From positions 45,865 to 109,864 of the forward strand of contig JBEKVB010000012.1 of assembly GCA_049514435.1 (NCBI GenBank): a DNA stretch of 64,000 nt, in the 5' to 3' direction. Shown here in pieces: positions 36,646 to 46,925 of the stretch; positions within the stretch are counted from its first letter, which is position 1; every line of letters starts with the position of its first letter. The stretch is from UBA4810 sp002479215 (GTDB taxonomy: Bacteria > Desulfobacterota > Syntrophia > Syntrophales > Smithellaceae). The position numbers and the translations under genes were made by a program. Under the pieces are notes generated by a model, which worked only from the letters and a program-made list of their open reading frames with translations, did no database searches and had not been told where the DNA came from.

Positions 36646-36920
36646 GTTTCTTTCTCCTTTATTTAGATTTGATTTTTGATTGGATTTTTTATCTGACATA
36701 AGCCACCTCCTTATGGTGCATTTCCGTTCTTCCGAACGTATCCCCTTATAGTTAGTTATTTATATTTTCTTATAGCAAAGGTGGTGCCAACTTATAAAAA
36801 CTGTAATATAGAGATTGCAGCTTGGAATGGTGGAAGCGTCCAGCTACGGTAGACCGGACATTTTGCTTATTAGAAACTTTATATGGGTTTAAAAACTATG
36901 TTAAAAATAAACTTGATTAG

Positions 36921-36957
36921 ATATGGCATTTAGCCACACTGGGGCGAAATGCCATAT
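36921..36957. repeat. 37-bp inverted repeat (hairpin)
   Basis: ATATGGCATTT and AAATGCCATAT are perfect 11-bp arms around a 15-base loop. It lies downstream of the NtrC-family pseudogene on the minus strand and may have been its terminator; there is no long T-run. The rest of 36700-37077 shows no gene. Confidence 0.5.
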
Positions 36958-37077
36958 TTGCTCTTGATATCGATTATATGAATAGATTCGGGTATGCTAT
37001 AAAATGCCTTAAAAGTTTTTGTTTTCCTCAGATGTTGATAATTTTACATTGATAGGATGAGCGACTGTGTAATGATA

Positions 37078-38262
37078 TCAATCCTCTTCATCACTGACGA
37101 CTCCATACCGCCGAAGCTTTCAGTATAAAGTCGTGCGGTCTGAGCCCAACAGCCGTGCGGCGATTGTCTTGTTGCCGCCAACAGACTGCGGTACATAGAA
37201 AAGATAACGTCGCTCTACCTCTTCCATGGACACAAGTTCAGCAGGATCGCTGCTGCCAATGATCATATCCGTACTACGGTAAGCGCGAATTTTCCCCGAA
37301 AGATCCTCCACGATGAGCTTTTCATACTGTGTCAATGCTACAGCGCGTTCGATGGCATTCCTCAGTTCTCATACGTTCCAGGACCATGCATAGTCAAGTA
37401 GCTTCTCTGCTACAGCTTTCGACAATTCCACTACGGTTTTGCCAGAACGGGTTGCGAACTGTTCCATGAAATGTTGTGCTGAGAGCAGAATATCCGTTCC
37501 CCGCGCACGAAGCGGAGGAAGTTCAACCAGGATTACACTAATACGAAAAAAACCCCTCCCGGGACCAGTCTTCTTCTATAGCGGATTCGAGGTCACGATT
37601 TGTCGTGGCGACGACTCTTACATCAAAAAATATCTTCCTGTCGCCTCCGATCGGACTGATGCTACTTTCTGCCAAGGCGCGGAGGAGCTTTGGCTGCGGG
37701 TTCAATGGGAAATCGCCAATTTCGTCGAGAAGCTCGGTGAATGTTCCGCGTATATGACCAAAAAGTTCGCTTTCCAATAATTTTTCAGGTAACGCAGCAC
37801 AGCTGATCGCAACAAACGGTCCGCCTCGCCGTCGGCTTTGTTCGTGTAAAACCATGGCGACAAACTCTTTACCAGTACTGCTTTAACCGGTGGTCAATAC
37901 CATGGCTTCGGAATTGATCATCTGCGATAGCTTGTCATAGAGATTCTGCATCTAAACGCTCGCACCGAGAAGTTCATCGAACTTTTTAGTGCGTTCAAAA
38001 GCTTCATTCAGAATATTGAGCTTCTCTTGCAAGGCAGAGTGTTTTACCGCACGTTCCAAAGTAAGAGCTTGCATGTCCATTTCGACCGGCTTTGCAACAA
38101 AGTCGTATGCTCAAGCGCGTATTGCTCCGACTGGCGGCTCCAGACTGCCAAACACTGTCATCACGATGACAGGTACATCCCGCCTGTTCGATACAATCCG
38201 GTCGCAAAGTCCAAGGGATTATACCACGGTGGGAGCCGCACTTCAACTTTATCACCACGCCA
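37078..38262 (-). pseudogene. Decayed NtrC-family sigma-54 response regulator
   Basis: Pieces of one gene are in order on the minus strand: a receiver end (DVPVIVMTVFGSLEPPVGA ... FVAKPVEMDMQ), an AAA+ core (FVAISCAALPEKLLESELFG; DIRVVATTNRDLES-like) and a Fis-type end (NKTIAARLLGSDRTTLY-stop-KLRRYG). At least seven in-frame stops and a deletion through the GAFTGA loop and Walker B region (GTFTELLDEIGDF) make it non-functional. There is no histidine kinase partner. It is distinct from the intact regulator at 10791-12173. Confidence 0.88.
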
Positions 38263-38316
38263 GCGTGACGTTGTGCGGCAAGGCCCCATCACTTTTTTAA
38301 CCGAATTTTTAAGGAA

Positions 38317-38338
38317 CTGTAACATTACTGTAACTATC
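38317..38338 (+). promoter_or_regulatory. Pho-box-like direct repeat upstream of porin gene
   Basis: CTGTAACATTA followed by CTGTAACTATC is an 11-bp direct repeat in the PhoB-box pattern (CTGTNA-type half sites). A TAGTAT -10-like box lies 6 bp further at 38345 and the porin start at 38398. There is no TTGACA-like -35, as expected for PhoB-activated promoters. Confidence 0.55.
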
Positions 38339-38397
38339 GTAAGCTAGTATGGTTGGCAATTACTAATCAAATCATTTATCAACCAAGGAGGAAGAGA

Positions 38398-39846
38398 ATG
38401 AAGAAAACATTGAAGAAAACATTTGTTTCGCTTGCAGCATTACTGCTGCTGGCAACACCGGTACTGGCGGCAGATACTCAGTCGGCAGCTAATCAGCCGG
38501 TAATCGATCAGCCGGCAGCCAATCAGCCGGCGAATAACGCAGGCGGCCTGACCATGAATTACAAGGGGATCACGGTCAATTTTGGGGGCTTCCTCGAGGC
38601 GGCGGGCATTTACCGCAACAAGAATATGAATTCGGATGTGGCAACGCCGTTTCAAAAGCTGCCCTTGTCCAATTCAGCCGGCTATTACCAGCAAGAAACG
38701 GATTTCAGCGCGCGCCAATCCAGGCTTTCCCTGCTCGTCCAGGGCGATTATAGTCCCCGAACCCACCTTGCTGGGTATTACGAGATGGACTTTCTCGGCG
38801 CAGCCACTACCGCCAACTCCAATGAAAGCAACTCCTATAACCCTCGGATCCGGAATCTCTATACGACAATCGATTGGGATGCACTCGGCGGGTCTGCACT
38901 CGGCCTGCACCTGCTGGCCGGCCAGAACTGGTCACTGGTCACTTTGAACGACAAGGGCATTACGCCGCGCAACGAAGTCAGTCCATCCGTGATCGACGCC
39001 CAGTATGTGCCCGGCTTTACCTGGGCGCGTCAGCCCCAGTTCCGTATCGTGGCGGACTACAATAAAAAGTTATGGCTGGCGCTTTCGATCGAAAATGCCC
39101 AGACTGCGAATGCCGCCACGGGACCGAACCCGTCTGCAAAGACCAACTTGGCGATCGGCCAAACAGCAGGTTCGAATTTCCAGGGGACCATATCGGCAAA
39201 CGCTTGGCCGGATTTTATCGTGAAACTAGTCTATGAGCCCGGTTGGGGACATTTTGAGATATTTGACCTTGTCCGCACCTTCGAGTCGAGCATTGCCGGC
39301 AACGGAACGGTGACGAGTACGAATCCTACCGAAAATTCCGTGGGCGTCGGCGTCATTCTGCCGCTGTTTACGGAAAAACTGAAGTTCCAGTTCAGCGGTC
39401 TCTACGGCCAGGGGATCGGTCGCTATGGTTCCGGCCAGTTGCCCGATGTCACCATGGACCAGATCGGCAATCTCGTCCCGCTTACAGAATTGCAGCTTCT
39501 TGGCGGCCTGAGGTTCGACCCGACGAGCGAATGGAGCTTCTACGCTTATTATGGCCGGGAGCAGGTAGCCGGGAACTACCAGGATGTTGGCGGCAAAGGG
39601 TACGGCTTAGGCAGCAATCTCTATAACACCACCATCGGCGCGCCGATCTCCAGCAGTCAGGCCCAGGTTGAAGCCGTCTCCCAGGTTACAGTCGGTGCAT
39701 GGTGGAAATTCTACCAGGGCAGCTTCGGAAAGTGGCAGGCCGGCTTGCAGTATTCTTATACGGATAACACATACTTTAGCGGCATCGGCGGAAGCCCCTA
39801 TGCAACGAATTCGATTGTGATGACAAGCCTCCGCTACTATTGGTAG
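38398..39846 (+). CDS. Outer membrane beta-barrel porin-like protein
   Basis: A 482-residue protein. Signal peptide ends LAAD, followed by a low-complexity linker of NQP/DQP repeats, then alternating strands of a large beta-barrel (FQFSGLYGQGIGRYG, VGAWWKFYQGSF) and the C-terminal aromatic SLRYYW, a signal for outer-membrane insertion. The start ATG 38398 has AAGGAGG upstream. A Pho-box-like repeat lies in its promoter, suggesting phosphate-regulated uptake (inference). GC content is higher than the surrounding remnants. Confidence 0.85.
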   Translation: MKKTLKKTFVSLAALLLLATPVLAADTQSAANQPVIDQPAANQPANNAGGLTMNYKGITVNFGGFLEAAGIYRNKNMNSDVATPFQKLPLSNSAGYYQQETDFSARQSRLSLLVQGDYSPRTHLAGYYEMDFLGAATTANSNESNSYNPRIRNLYTTIDWDALGGSALGLHLLAGQNWSLVTLNDKGITPRNEVSPSVIDAQYVPGFTWARQPQFRIVADYNKKLWLALSIENAQTANAATGPNPSAKTNLAIGQTAGSNFQGTISANAWPDFIVKLVYEPGWGHFEIFDLVRTFESSIAGNGTVTSTNPTENSVGVGVILPLFTEKLKFQFSGLYGQGIGRYGSGQLPDVTMDQIGNLVPLTELQLLGGLRFDPTSEWSFYAYYGREQVAGNYQDVGGKGYGLGSNLYNTTIGAPISSSQAQVEAVSQVTVGAWWKFYQGSFGKWQAGLQYSYTDNTYFSGIGGSPYATNSIVMTSLRYYW

Positions 39847-39980
39847 TATGCCTCTTCCGTAAAATCCGTAAATTGCTTTGGGGGGGGGCCGCACGCCCCT
39901 CCCAATATCTTTTACCCGAGCGCACCAGAATATTGGTGCTTCCTTCCTGGATGGCCTCGATCCCTCGATTTTTCTTGCAC

Positions 39981-40005
39981 AAAAACCCGCCAGTGGCAGG
40001 TTTTT
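39981..40005 (+). terminator. Terminator after the first porin gene
   Basis: AAAAACC-CGCCAGTGGCA-GGTTTTT pairs with one mismatch and ends in a T-run, 134 bp after the porin stop. It lies directly before the IS3 fragment. Confidence 0.65.
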
Positions 40006-40036
40006 GTCTTTCGGGCTGATAAAAATTTTCACAATC

Positions 40037-40593
40037 TGGCGACTAGCCCTGTCTATACGGTGATCAGTGCCCAGGAAAAGTTCCCCCAGCCGACAAAAGC
40101 AGTAAACGAGCTGTGGCAGATGGATTTCACCTTTTTTAAGGTGGTCCACTGGGGATGGTATTATCTGCCCACCATTCTTGATGACTACAGTCGATTTATT
40201 CTGGCATGGCGGTTGTGTCGGGGTATGTCAGCAAATGACGTAAAGTTGACCCTTGACGATGCGATTTTATTTACAGGTATACGATATGTAAAGATTGTCA
40301 GTCGGCCGCGGCTTTTATCGGATAATGATCCCTGCTATATTTCCAAAGCCCTGAGTGACTATCTTGAAGAAGAAGGGATTGGCCATACCCATGGTAAGCC
40401 TTATCATCCGATGACTCAAGGAAAGATAGCGCGGTATCACCGATCTATGAAAAATCTCATTCTTCTGGAGTATTATTACAGTCCCTCGGAGCTTGAAGAT
40501 CAGATCAGCGCCTTTGTGGATTATTACAACAATGATCGATATCATGAGGCGTTAAACAATGAATGTCAGCTAAGTTTCATTAATTATCTATAA
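40037..40593 (+). pseudogene. IS3-family transposase fragment (DDE integrase core)
   Basis: The frame matches the catalytic part of IS3 OrfB: TSPVYTV, NELWQMDFTFF (first Asp), LDDYSRFILAW, LLSDNDPCYISKAL (second Asp), and YHEALNN near the end. The N-terminal OrfA/HTH region is missing, and the C-terminal TPxxVYFGR-like end is replaced by an unrelated stop. The usual third catalytic residue region HGKPYHPMTQGKIARYHRS has Lys-Ile where GKIER is normal (Glu to Ala). No intact terminal repeats are seen, so it is a dead fragment. Confidence 0.85.
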
Positions 40594-40873
40594 ATTCAAT
40601 AAATCATATTTTCTTACAATTTAATACTTATTCATCCAAATAAATATTTACAAAATCCTAAAAAGATGTTAGCTCGTCGGTGTTTTAATAAGAAGTTATG
40701 GGGAAAATATTTACAAATAAATATCGGTAATGAAATTTTATATTTTAATTAGTTTGTCAGCATTCTGTAATACGAAGCATATAAATTCCCCACAAGGTTG
40801 CATAAAGATAAATGATAATCCTTTAATAAACGCCCGTTTTTAAGAAGAATTTTTTAATAAGAAGGGGGGAAAA

Positions 40874-42256
40874 ATGAAGAGATTTTGGTTAATTTTGTTA
40901 TCGCTGGGGCTGGTTACGGCCTTCAGCGCGTCGGCCTTCGCGGTCGATGTACAATTTAGCGGCTCGTATTATGTAGCCGGAATGTATCTGGATCAAGTAT
41001 CGCTGATAAAAGGGAATACTCCTATATCCAAAACGGTGCCCAACATGGACAATGAGAGCACAGCCTTCTACTATCAGACACTGCGCGTCCGGACGGACTT
41101 TATCATTGACCCGGGCCTGAAGCTGGTCACCCGTTTTGACGCTCTGGAAAGAATCTGGGGCGGTGAAAGGTCAAATCCCGGAACAGGCGGTTTTGTGAAT
41201 GGGTTTACGTCCTGGCCATCGGCAGGAACTCTGGCGGAAACCGAGAACATCGCCTTTGATTGGGCCTACATTGAATATGCTACGCCCCTCGGTCTGTTCC
41301 AGGTAGGCTATATGCAAGATGGACAAACAGGAACTATTTTCGGCGACTCCTATGTCCCTCGCGGCCGGATAAAATATTATTATACTACCGGTCCAGTAAC
41401 GATTATTGCCGATATAACAAAAGTAAAAGACCAGAGCTACTCGGCCGTTAATAGTACGGCAACCACCACAGATGCGGACGATGATAAATACGGTCTTGAA
41501 GGAGTTTATCAATGGAAGGATGGCAAGGCAGGCATGAAAGTCAGTTACTACCGCTATGCCGCTGACAGACCAACAGATAACTATACAAAATACTATACCC
41601 TTTTCACGCCTTACTTCATAGCCCAAATCGGCCGTGTGTACCTACAGGCGGAAGTCAACTACGCCTGGGGTGAAGCAAACTCTTATGATAACTCCAAAGC
41701 AGGTCAAGACGTAGAAATGGAAAATCTTACCGCCTTTATTGACGCCACTGCCACTTTCGGCTCAATTTATTTCGGCGGCACTTTTGCTTATGTATCGGGT
41801 GATAATCCCGGCACTACGAGGCAGGAAGGCGGTACTCTAAATGGCGGCATTGAATGGAATCCCTGCTTGATTATGTTCAACTACTATGATCGTACTTGGT
41901 GGGTTGGATCTATTCCCGGCTACGGCACTACGGCCAATGAAGGACCCATGAGTAATGCTTGGTTCTATCAAATCAGGGCCGGTGTTAGACCTACTCCTGA
42001 TTTAGATATTACGGCTTCCGTCGCCTATGCAATGGCCGACCAGCCCCTGACGACTGCACCTGGTTGGGCCAGTGACAAGTCTTACGGCTGGGAACTTGAC
42101 GTTACCGGTACTTACAAAATCACTAATAACCTGCAATATATGCTGGGCGTTGGTTACTGGTGGGTAGGTGATTTTTACAGAGCCAATCTCACTCAGTCCT
42201 CAGCACCGCTCAGAGATGACTACATGGTCATCAACAAACTGACTCTAACATTCTAA
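40874..42256 (+). CDS. Outer membrane porin (beta-barrel), 460 aa
   Basis: Signal peptide ends SAFAVD. The mature part is an even pattern of amphipathic strands (YQTLRVRTDFII, WAYIEYATPLGLFQVGYMQ, YWWVGDFY) with long polar loops and ends NKLTLTF, a terminal Phe as in outer-membrane barrels. Such porins are the main general diffusion channels of syntrophic deltaproteobacteria. Start ATG with a run of G 4 bases upstream. Single-gene unit with a strong terminator; the 280 bp before it are AT-rich with no gene. Confidence 0.85.
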   Translation: MKRFWLILLSLGLVTAFSASAFAVDVQFSGSYYVAGMYLDQVSLIKGNTPISKTVPNMDNESTAFYYQTLRVRTDFIIDPGLKLVTRFDALERIWGGERSNPGTGGFVNGFTSWPSAGTLAETENIAFDWAYIEYATPLGLFQVGYMQDGQTGTIFGDSYVPRGRIKYYYTTGPVTIIADITKVKDQSYSAVNSTATTTDADDDKYGLEGVYQWKDGKAGMKVSYYRYAADRPTDNYTKYYTLFTPYFIAQIGRVYLQAEVNYAWGEANSYDNSKAGQDVEMENLTAFIDATATFGSIYFGGTFAYVSGDNPGTTRQEGGTLNGGIEWNPCLIMFNYYDRTWWVGSIPGYGTTANEGPMSNAWFYQIRAGVRPTPDLDITASVAYAMADQPLTTAPGWASDKSYGWELDVTGTYKITNNLQYMLGVGYWWVGDFYRANLTQSSAPLRDDYMVINKLTLTF

Positions 42257-42278
42257 GAAATTGATGTTGTTCAAAGAT

Positions 42279-42317
42279 AAAAATCCCCGAGGGGTGTTTC
42301 CTTTCGGGGATTTTTTT
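42279..42317 (+). terminator. Terminator of the second porin gene
   Basis: AAAATCCCCGA, a short GC-containing loop, then CGGGGATTTTTTT, 23 bp after the stop. It may work for the convergent aldo/keto reductase gene as well. Confidence 0.9.
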
Positions 42318-42332
42318 ATTGATATTTACCTA

Positions 42333-43364
42333 TTATTTTAATCCTATATGTGCGCGATGCGCTTCGAATAAATCATAATTCTTTTTGAGTAACTCAGGAA
42401 TAGGCAATTCATACGGGCATCTTTCGATGCAGATTCCGCACTCCGTGCATTTTTCTATAGATTCCATCGGAATTTTCAAAAATTCAACCGAAACTTCAGG
42501 AGACATGCGACTGGCGACAATCGGATAACCCATGGCCGGAGTAATTATTACGCCATTCGGACAAGGCTGGCAATATTCACAGCGGCGGCAGAATTTACGG
42601 CCTAATTCCTGCCGGTATTTATCCATGTTTTCCCAGTCCTCATCCGTGATTTCATTTGGGCGATCATAAATGGAGACGATTTCATCCACAGCTTGTACCG
42701 AATCAAATCCGGGAATGGGTAGGGCATCGGGAAATTGCCGCAGGTATTTAAACACCAGGGTGGCATTGTCAATTACACCGCCCGCAAAGGGTTTCATAAC
42801 GATTATTCCTATACCCTTTTTACGTGCATATTCGTGCAACTTATCTTTGGCTTCCGGTTCAATAAAATTGAAGGGAAACTGAATCGTATCGAATAATCCG
42901 GTTTTGACCAGTTTAACCGCCATCTGCAGATTGTGCGAAGTAACACCTAAAAATCTAATTTTGCCTTCTTTCTTTGCTTTATCGGCTTCACTCAAGGCTC
43001 CACTGTCTTTTGTAATTTTCCCCCATTCCTCATCATTGGCCACTTGATGAAATTGATACAAATCAATGTAATCAGTCTTTAACATTTTGAGGCTTTGTTC
43101 AAGATTCTTACGTAAACCTGCTGAATCACGCATAATTGTTTTTGTCGCAATAACTATTTTGTCACGGACAGGTGAAAGAGCCTGACCGATTTTGGACTCG
43201 CTATCCCGGTACATATTGGCCGTATCATAAAACGTGATTCCTTTATCATAGGCATGGCGCAAAATTTTTACAGCTTCATCGGTCTTCAACCGGATTATAG
43301 GAATCCCGCCAAATCCCACTTCGGACACTTTAAGCCCAGTTTTACCTAAACTACGATAGTCCAT
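42333..43364 (-). CDS. Aldo/keto reductase with C-terminal 4Fe-4S ferredoxin domain
   Basis: A 343-residue protein. The (beta/alpha)8 AKR domain has GFGGIPI, the catalytic DTANMYRDSE (Asp and Tyr) and ATKTI (Lys). At the C-terminus a CRRCEYCQPCPNG cluster and the ferredoxin motif CTECGICIERCP (about 320) follow. This fused type is common in anaerobes; its substrate is unknown, and electrons may come through the ferredoxin part. Start ATG with AAGGA. It lies 11 bp after lspA, so it joins the ileS-lspA transcript. Confidence 0.93.
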   Translation of the reverse strand: MDYRSLGKTGLKVSEVGFGGIPIIRLKTDEAVKILRHAYDKGITFYDTANMYRDSESKIGQALSPVRDKIVIATKTIMRDSAGLRKNLEQSLKMLKTDYIDLYQFHQVANDEEWGKITKDSGALSEADKAKKEGKIRFLGVTSHNLQMAVKLVKTGLFDTIQFPFNFIEPEAKDKLHEYARKKGIGIIVMKPFAGGVIDNATLVFKYLRQFPDALPIPGFDSVQAVDEIVSIYDRPNEITDEDWENMDKYRQELGRKFCRRCEYCQPCPNGVIITPAMGYPIVASRMSPEVSVEFLKIPMESIEKCTECGICIERCPYELPIPELLKKNYDLFEAHRAHIGLK

Positions 43365-43375
43365 ATATCCTTACC

Positions 43376-43870
43376 TTACCTTGACGAACTTGTTTTTTTG
43401 CGGCTCACCAGCATTTCCCAAATCATCAACACGGCGCCGATGGATATCGCCGAATCGGCGGCATTGAATGCCGGCCAATGCCAGGTACCGATATAAAAAT
43501 CGAGAAAATCTACAACCGCACCGAATCGTATCCGATCTATAAGATTACCCACAGCTCCGCCAAAGATTAGAGTAAGAGATATCACGATGAGCACATCTTG
43601 TGCCTTACTTTTTAAAATATAATAAATTATCAGCAAAATTGCCAAAACGGTGATACTGATAAAGAAAAGATAACGGAATATTTCCGGCGCTCCGGCCAGG
43701 AAACCAAAAGCTGCGCCGGGATTCATTACATAAACAAGGCTAAAAAAACCATCAATCACCTTATATGAACCATACATAAATAACTTTTCTCTAATAACGG
43801 CTTTTGTTATTTGATCCAATACAATGACAGCAATCGCGCCAAAAATGAACAAAACTATATTTTTTCTCAC
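43376..43870 (-). CDS. lspA: Lipoprotein signal peptidase (signal peptidase II)
   Basis: A 164-residue, four-helix inner-membrane aspartyl protease that cuts prolipoproteins. Motifs: VLDQITK near the N-terminus, GGAVGNLIDR, VVDFLDFY (catalytic Asp) and FNAADSAISIG (second catalytic Asp). Start GTG 43870, chosen for a GGGGAG site 7 bp upstream; the TTG 15 bp before would fall within that site. It follows ileS by 22 bp, a classic ileS-lspA pair. Confidence 0.95.
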   Translation of the reverse strand: MRKNIVLFIFGAIAVIVLDQITKAVIREKLFMYGSYKVIDGFFSLVYVMNPGAAFGFLAGAPEIFRYLFFISITVLAILLIIYYILKSKAQDVLIVISLTLIFGGAVGNLIDRIRFGAVVDFLDFYIGTWHWPAFNAADSAISIGAVLMIWEMLVSRKKTSSSR

Positions 43871-43892
43871 AAAAAAGCTCCCCAAAGTAAAC

Positions 43893-46682
43893 TTATAAGT
43901 TAGTTAAGCAACGGTCGCAAATAGCCGGATGTTGTTTATCAGCGCCTACTGATTCAGAATAAATCCAGCAGCGCTCGCATTTGTCTCCGCGAGCTTTTTC
44001 CACGCCAATGGTTAATCCTTTAATTTCTTCGCTCTTGTAGGGATTACCGATTTCTTTTTCATCTACCAGCTGCAATTGAGAAACGATCAACAAGGCACGC
44101 AAATCTTCCAAATGTTCTTTAAATAAGCCGCGTATTTTTTCCGGAAGCGCCAGGCTAATGCGTGCATCCAGTGAATGGCCGATTATTTTTTCTTTTCTGG
44201 CCTGTTCCACTGCTTTGGCAATTTCCGCCTTGGCCTCAATCATCACCTTCCAGCGTTCCCCCAATTCGGCATTGACATACTTTGTGTTTACCTCTGGAAA
44301 CTGCGTCATGTGTATGCTGGCTTCTTTATCTTTCCAGGAAGGCAGCGCCCCCCATATTTCTTCCGCGGTAAAGGTAAGGATCGGCGCTAAAAGCTGCATC
44401 ATCGTTTTTAAAATAATGAACATGGCGCTCTGGCTGGAACGCCGCGCGCCAGATGCGGCCTTATTTGTATAGAGCCTATCTTTTAAAACATCAAGATACA
44501 GAGCGCTCAAATCCACCGTGCAATAATTGTAAAGGGTATAGAAAACAACGTGGAATTGGTGACTCTCGTAAGCTTCCTTTACGCGCTTGATTACTTCTTG
44601 CAGACGGTTAAGCGCCCACTTGTCCATTTCTTCCATCTGCTTATAGTCAACCATTGCAGAGTTGACATCGAAATCATAAAGATTGCCCAGAATGAACCTA
44701 CCGGTATTGCGAATCCGGCGGTAGGCTTCCACCAAACGCTTGAGAATTTCATCGGAAATTCGGATATCGTCAGTATAGTCTTCCGCCGCTACCCAGAGCC
44801 GCAGGATTTCCGCACCGTACTTATCAATAACCTCTCCAGCTTCGATGGTATTGCCCAGCGATTTGGACATTTTCTTACCCTCACCGTCCACGACAAATCC
44901 ATGTGTGAGAACGCTTAAGTATGGCGCCCGTCCTCTTGTTCCCACAGATTCCAAAAGCGAGGAATGGAACCAGCCGCGGTGCTGGTCGGAACCTTCCAGA
45001 TACATATCCGCGGGCGAGTGTAAATCTTTTCTTGTCTCCAAAACAGCCGCGTGAGTCACTCCCGAATCAAACCACACATCCAGAATATTTGTCTCTTTGG
45101 TAAATTCAGAACCCCGACAATGCGGGCAGGTTGTGCCTTTGGGCATCAGGTCTTGGGCTTCTTTTTCAAACCAGATATCGGCGCCACCGGCTTCGACTAA
45201 TTTCACCAGGTAATCGAGCATCTTTTTTGTCAATACTTCCGCTTTGCACTTGCCGCAATAGAATACTGTAATGGGGACGCCCCACAATCTCTGGCGCGAG
45301 ATGCACCAATCGGGGCGATTTTCCACCATGCCGTAAATACGGTCATGCCCCCACGAAGGAATCCACTGAACCTGATCGATGCAGGCCAGTGCTTTTTTGC
45401 GCAAATCGTTTTTCTCCATGGAGATAAACCACTGTTCGGTGGAACGGAAGATGATGGGATTCTTGCAGCGCCAGCAATGCGGATAGGAATGCTCCATAGG
45501 AAAGTGTCCGAGCAATGCGCCAACTTCTTTTAATTTTTTGATGACGTTATCATTGGCATCGAAGACAAATTGGCCGGCAAAGTGTTCGACAGCTTCGGTG
45601 AATTTTCCATTATCATCCACAGGAGCGTAATTTTCCAAACCGTATTTAAGGCCGATTTCGTAATCTTCCTGACCGTGGCCGGGGGCGATGTGCACACAGC
45701 CGGTACCTGCTTCGAGTGTCACAAAAGGCGCCAGAATTAAAACGCTATCTCTTTTCACCAGCGGATGAACGCATTTCTGTCCTTCCAGAACCGAGCCTTG
45801 GAATTCATCCAGAATTTCATAATTTTTATTCTTATAGCCGAAAGCATCTAGGCAATAATCAAGCAGGTCTTTGGCCAGAATCAGCACCTCATTATTCACT
45901 TTCACCGCAACGTAAATAAAATCTTCTTTTAGGGCGATCGCCAGGTTAGCCGGAATCGTCCACGGGGTTGTCGTCCAGATTACTACACTTACTTTTTGGC
46001 CGGCAAGCGCAGGTAAAACCTTGCCGACATTGGAAGTGACCAAGAACTTAACATAAATAGACGGCGTGTGATGGTCGGCATATTCCACTTCCGCCTCGGC
46101 CAGCGCCGTTTTACAGGAAGCACACCAATAAACGGGTTTTTTACCCTTGTAAACACTGCCGTTTAAATAAAGTTTACCGAATTCGGCAATGGTTACCGCC
46201 TCATAAGGATAGGCCATGGTCAAATAGGGATTATCCCATTCGCCGAAAACGCCCAATCTTTTAAATTGTTCCCTTTGGATGCCGACATATCTCTCGGCAT
46301 AAACACGGCAGGCACGACGCTTGTCGGCTTGCGACATAGTGAGTTTTTTATTACCTAACTCTTTATCCACCTGATGTTCAATGGGCAGACCGTGGCAATC
46401 CCAACCCGGCACATAAACGCCGTCAAAGCCCGTCATATTTTTAGCCTTGATTACAATGTCTTTGAGGATCTTATTGAGCGCCGTTCCTAAATGAATATTG
46501 CCGTTAGCGTAAGGCGGTCCGTCATGCAGAATGAACGGTTTCTTTCCTTTGGCGGTTTTTCTGATTTTTTTATAAATGCCCATTTCTTCCCAAATTTTCA
46601 GCATCTCCGGTTCTCTTTGGGCCAGATTCGCCTTCATTGGAAAATCAGTTTGGGGAAGATTCAAACTCTTTTTGTAATCCAT
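43893..46682 (-). CDS. ileS: Isoleucyl-tRNA synthetase
   Basis: A 929-residue class I synthetase. The HIGH-type motif is in PPYANGNIHLGTALN (about residue 57), an editing domain lies in between (TTTPWTIPANLAIAL), the KMSKS motif is in GKKMSKSLGN (about 605), and the C-terminal zinc site is CERCWIYS with CDRC. Start ATG with AGGAG 6 bp upstream. Complete, of the bacterial type. First gene of ileS-lspA-aldo/keto reductase. Confidence 0.97.
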   Translation of the reverse strand: MDYKKSLNLPQTDFPMKANLAQREPEMLKIWEEMGIYKKIRKTAKGKKPFILHDGPPYANGNIHLGTALNKILKDIVIKAKNMTGFDGVYVPGWDCHGLPIEHQVDKELGNKKLTMSQADKRRACRVYAERYVGIQREQFKRLGVFGEWDNPYLTMAYPYEAVTIAEFGKLYLNGSVYKGKKPVYWCASCKTALAEAEVEYADHHTPSIYVKFLVTSNVGKVLPALAGQKVSVVIWTTTPWTIPANLAIALKEDFIYVAVKVNNEVLILAKDLLDYCLDAFGYKNKNYEILDEFQGSVLEGQKCVHPLVKRDSVLILAPFVTLEAGTGCVHIAPGHGQEDYEIGLKYGLENYAPVDDNGKFTEAVEHFAGQFVFDANDNVIKKLKEVGALLGHFPMEHSYPHCWRCKNPIIFRSTEQWFISMEKNDLRKKALACIDQVQWIPSWGHDRIYGMVENRPDWCISRQRLWGVPITVFYCGKCKAEVLTKKMLDYLVKLVEAGGADIWFEKEAQDLMPKGTTCPHCRGSEFTKETNILDVWFDSGVTHAAVLETRKDLHSPADMYLEGSDQHRGWFHSSLLESVGTRGRAPYLSVLTHGFVVDGEGKKMSKSLGNTIEAGEVIDKYGAEILRLWVAAEDYTDDIRISDEILKRLVEAYRRIRNTGRFILGNLYDFDVNSAMVDYKQMEEMDKWALNRLQEVIKRVKEAYESHQFHVVFYTLYNYCTVDLSALYLDVLKDRLYTNKAASGARRSSQSAMFIILKTMMQLLAPILTFTAEEIWGALPSWKDKEASIHMTQFPEVNTKYVNAELGERWKVMIEAKAEIAKAVEQARKEKIIGHSLDARISLALPEKIRGLFKEHLEDLRALLIVSQLQLVDEKEIGNPYKSEEIKGLTIGVEKARGDKCERCWIYSESVGADKQHPAICDRCLTNL

Positions 46683-46925
46683 TTATTGCTCCTGTATCTC
46701 AAAAAAAATTAGCGGCATAGCCGCAAAACATAGCTTTTGTTATATGTTGCAGTGCAGTATCACATAAACACGGCAGTTTCAAGTATAACCACAAACCACC
46801 AACATTAATAATTTCCTTGACAAATTTACCGGTCATGCTACCTAAAAGAAACAAGGTACTTTATATGAAAGTAATTTTAGATTAAAAATTTAAAATGGTT
46901 GATGGCATGGAAAGGATGGAATACG

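Noticed and set aside
40060..40593. Functional IS3 transposase
   Set aside because: The OrfA part, the C-terminus and the terminal repeats are missing.
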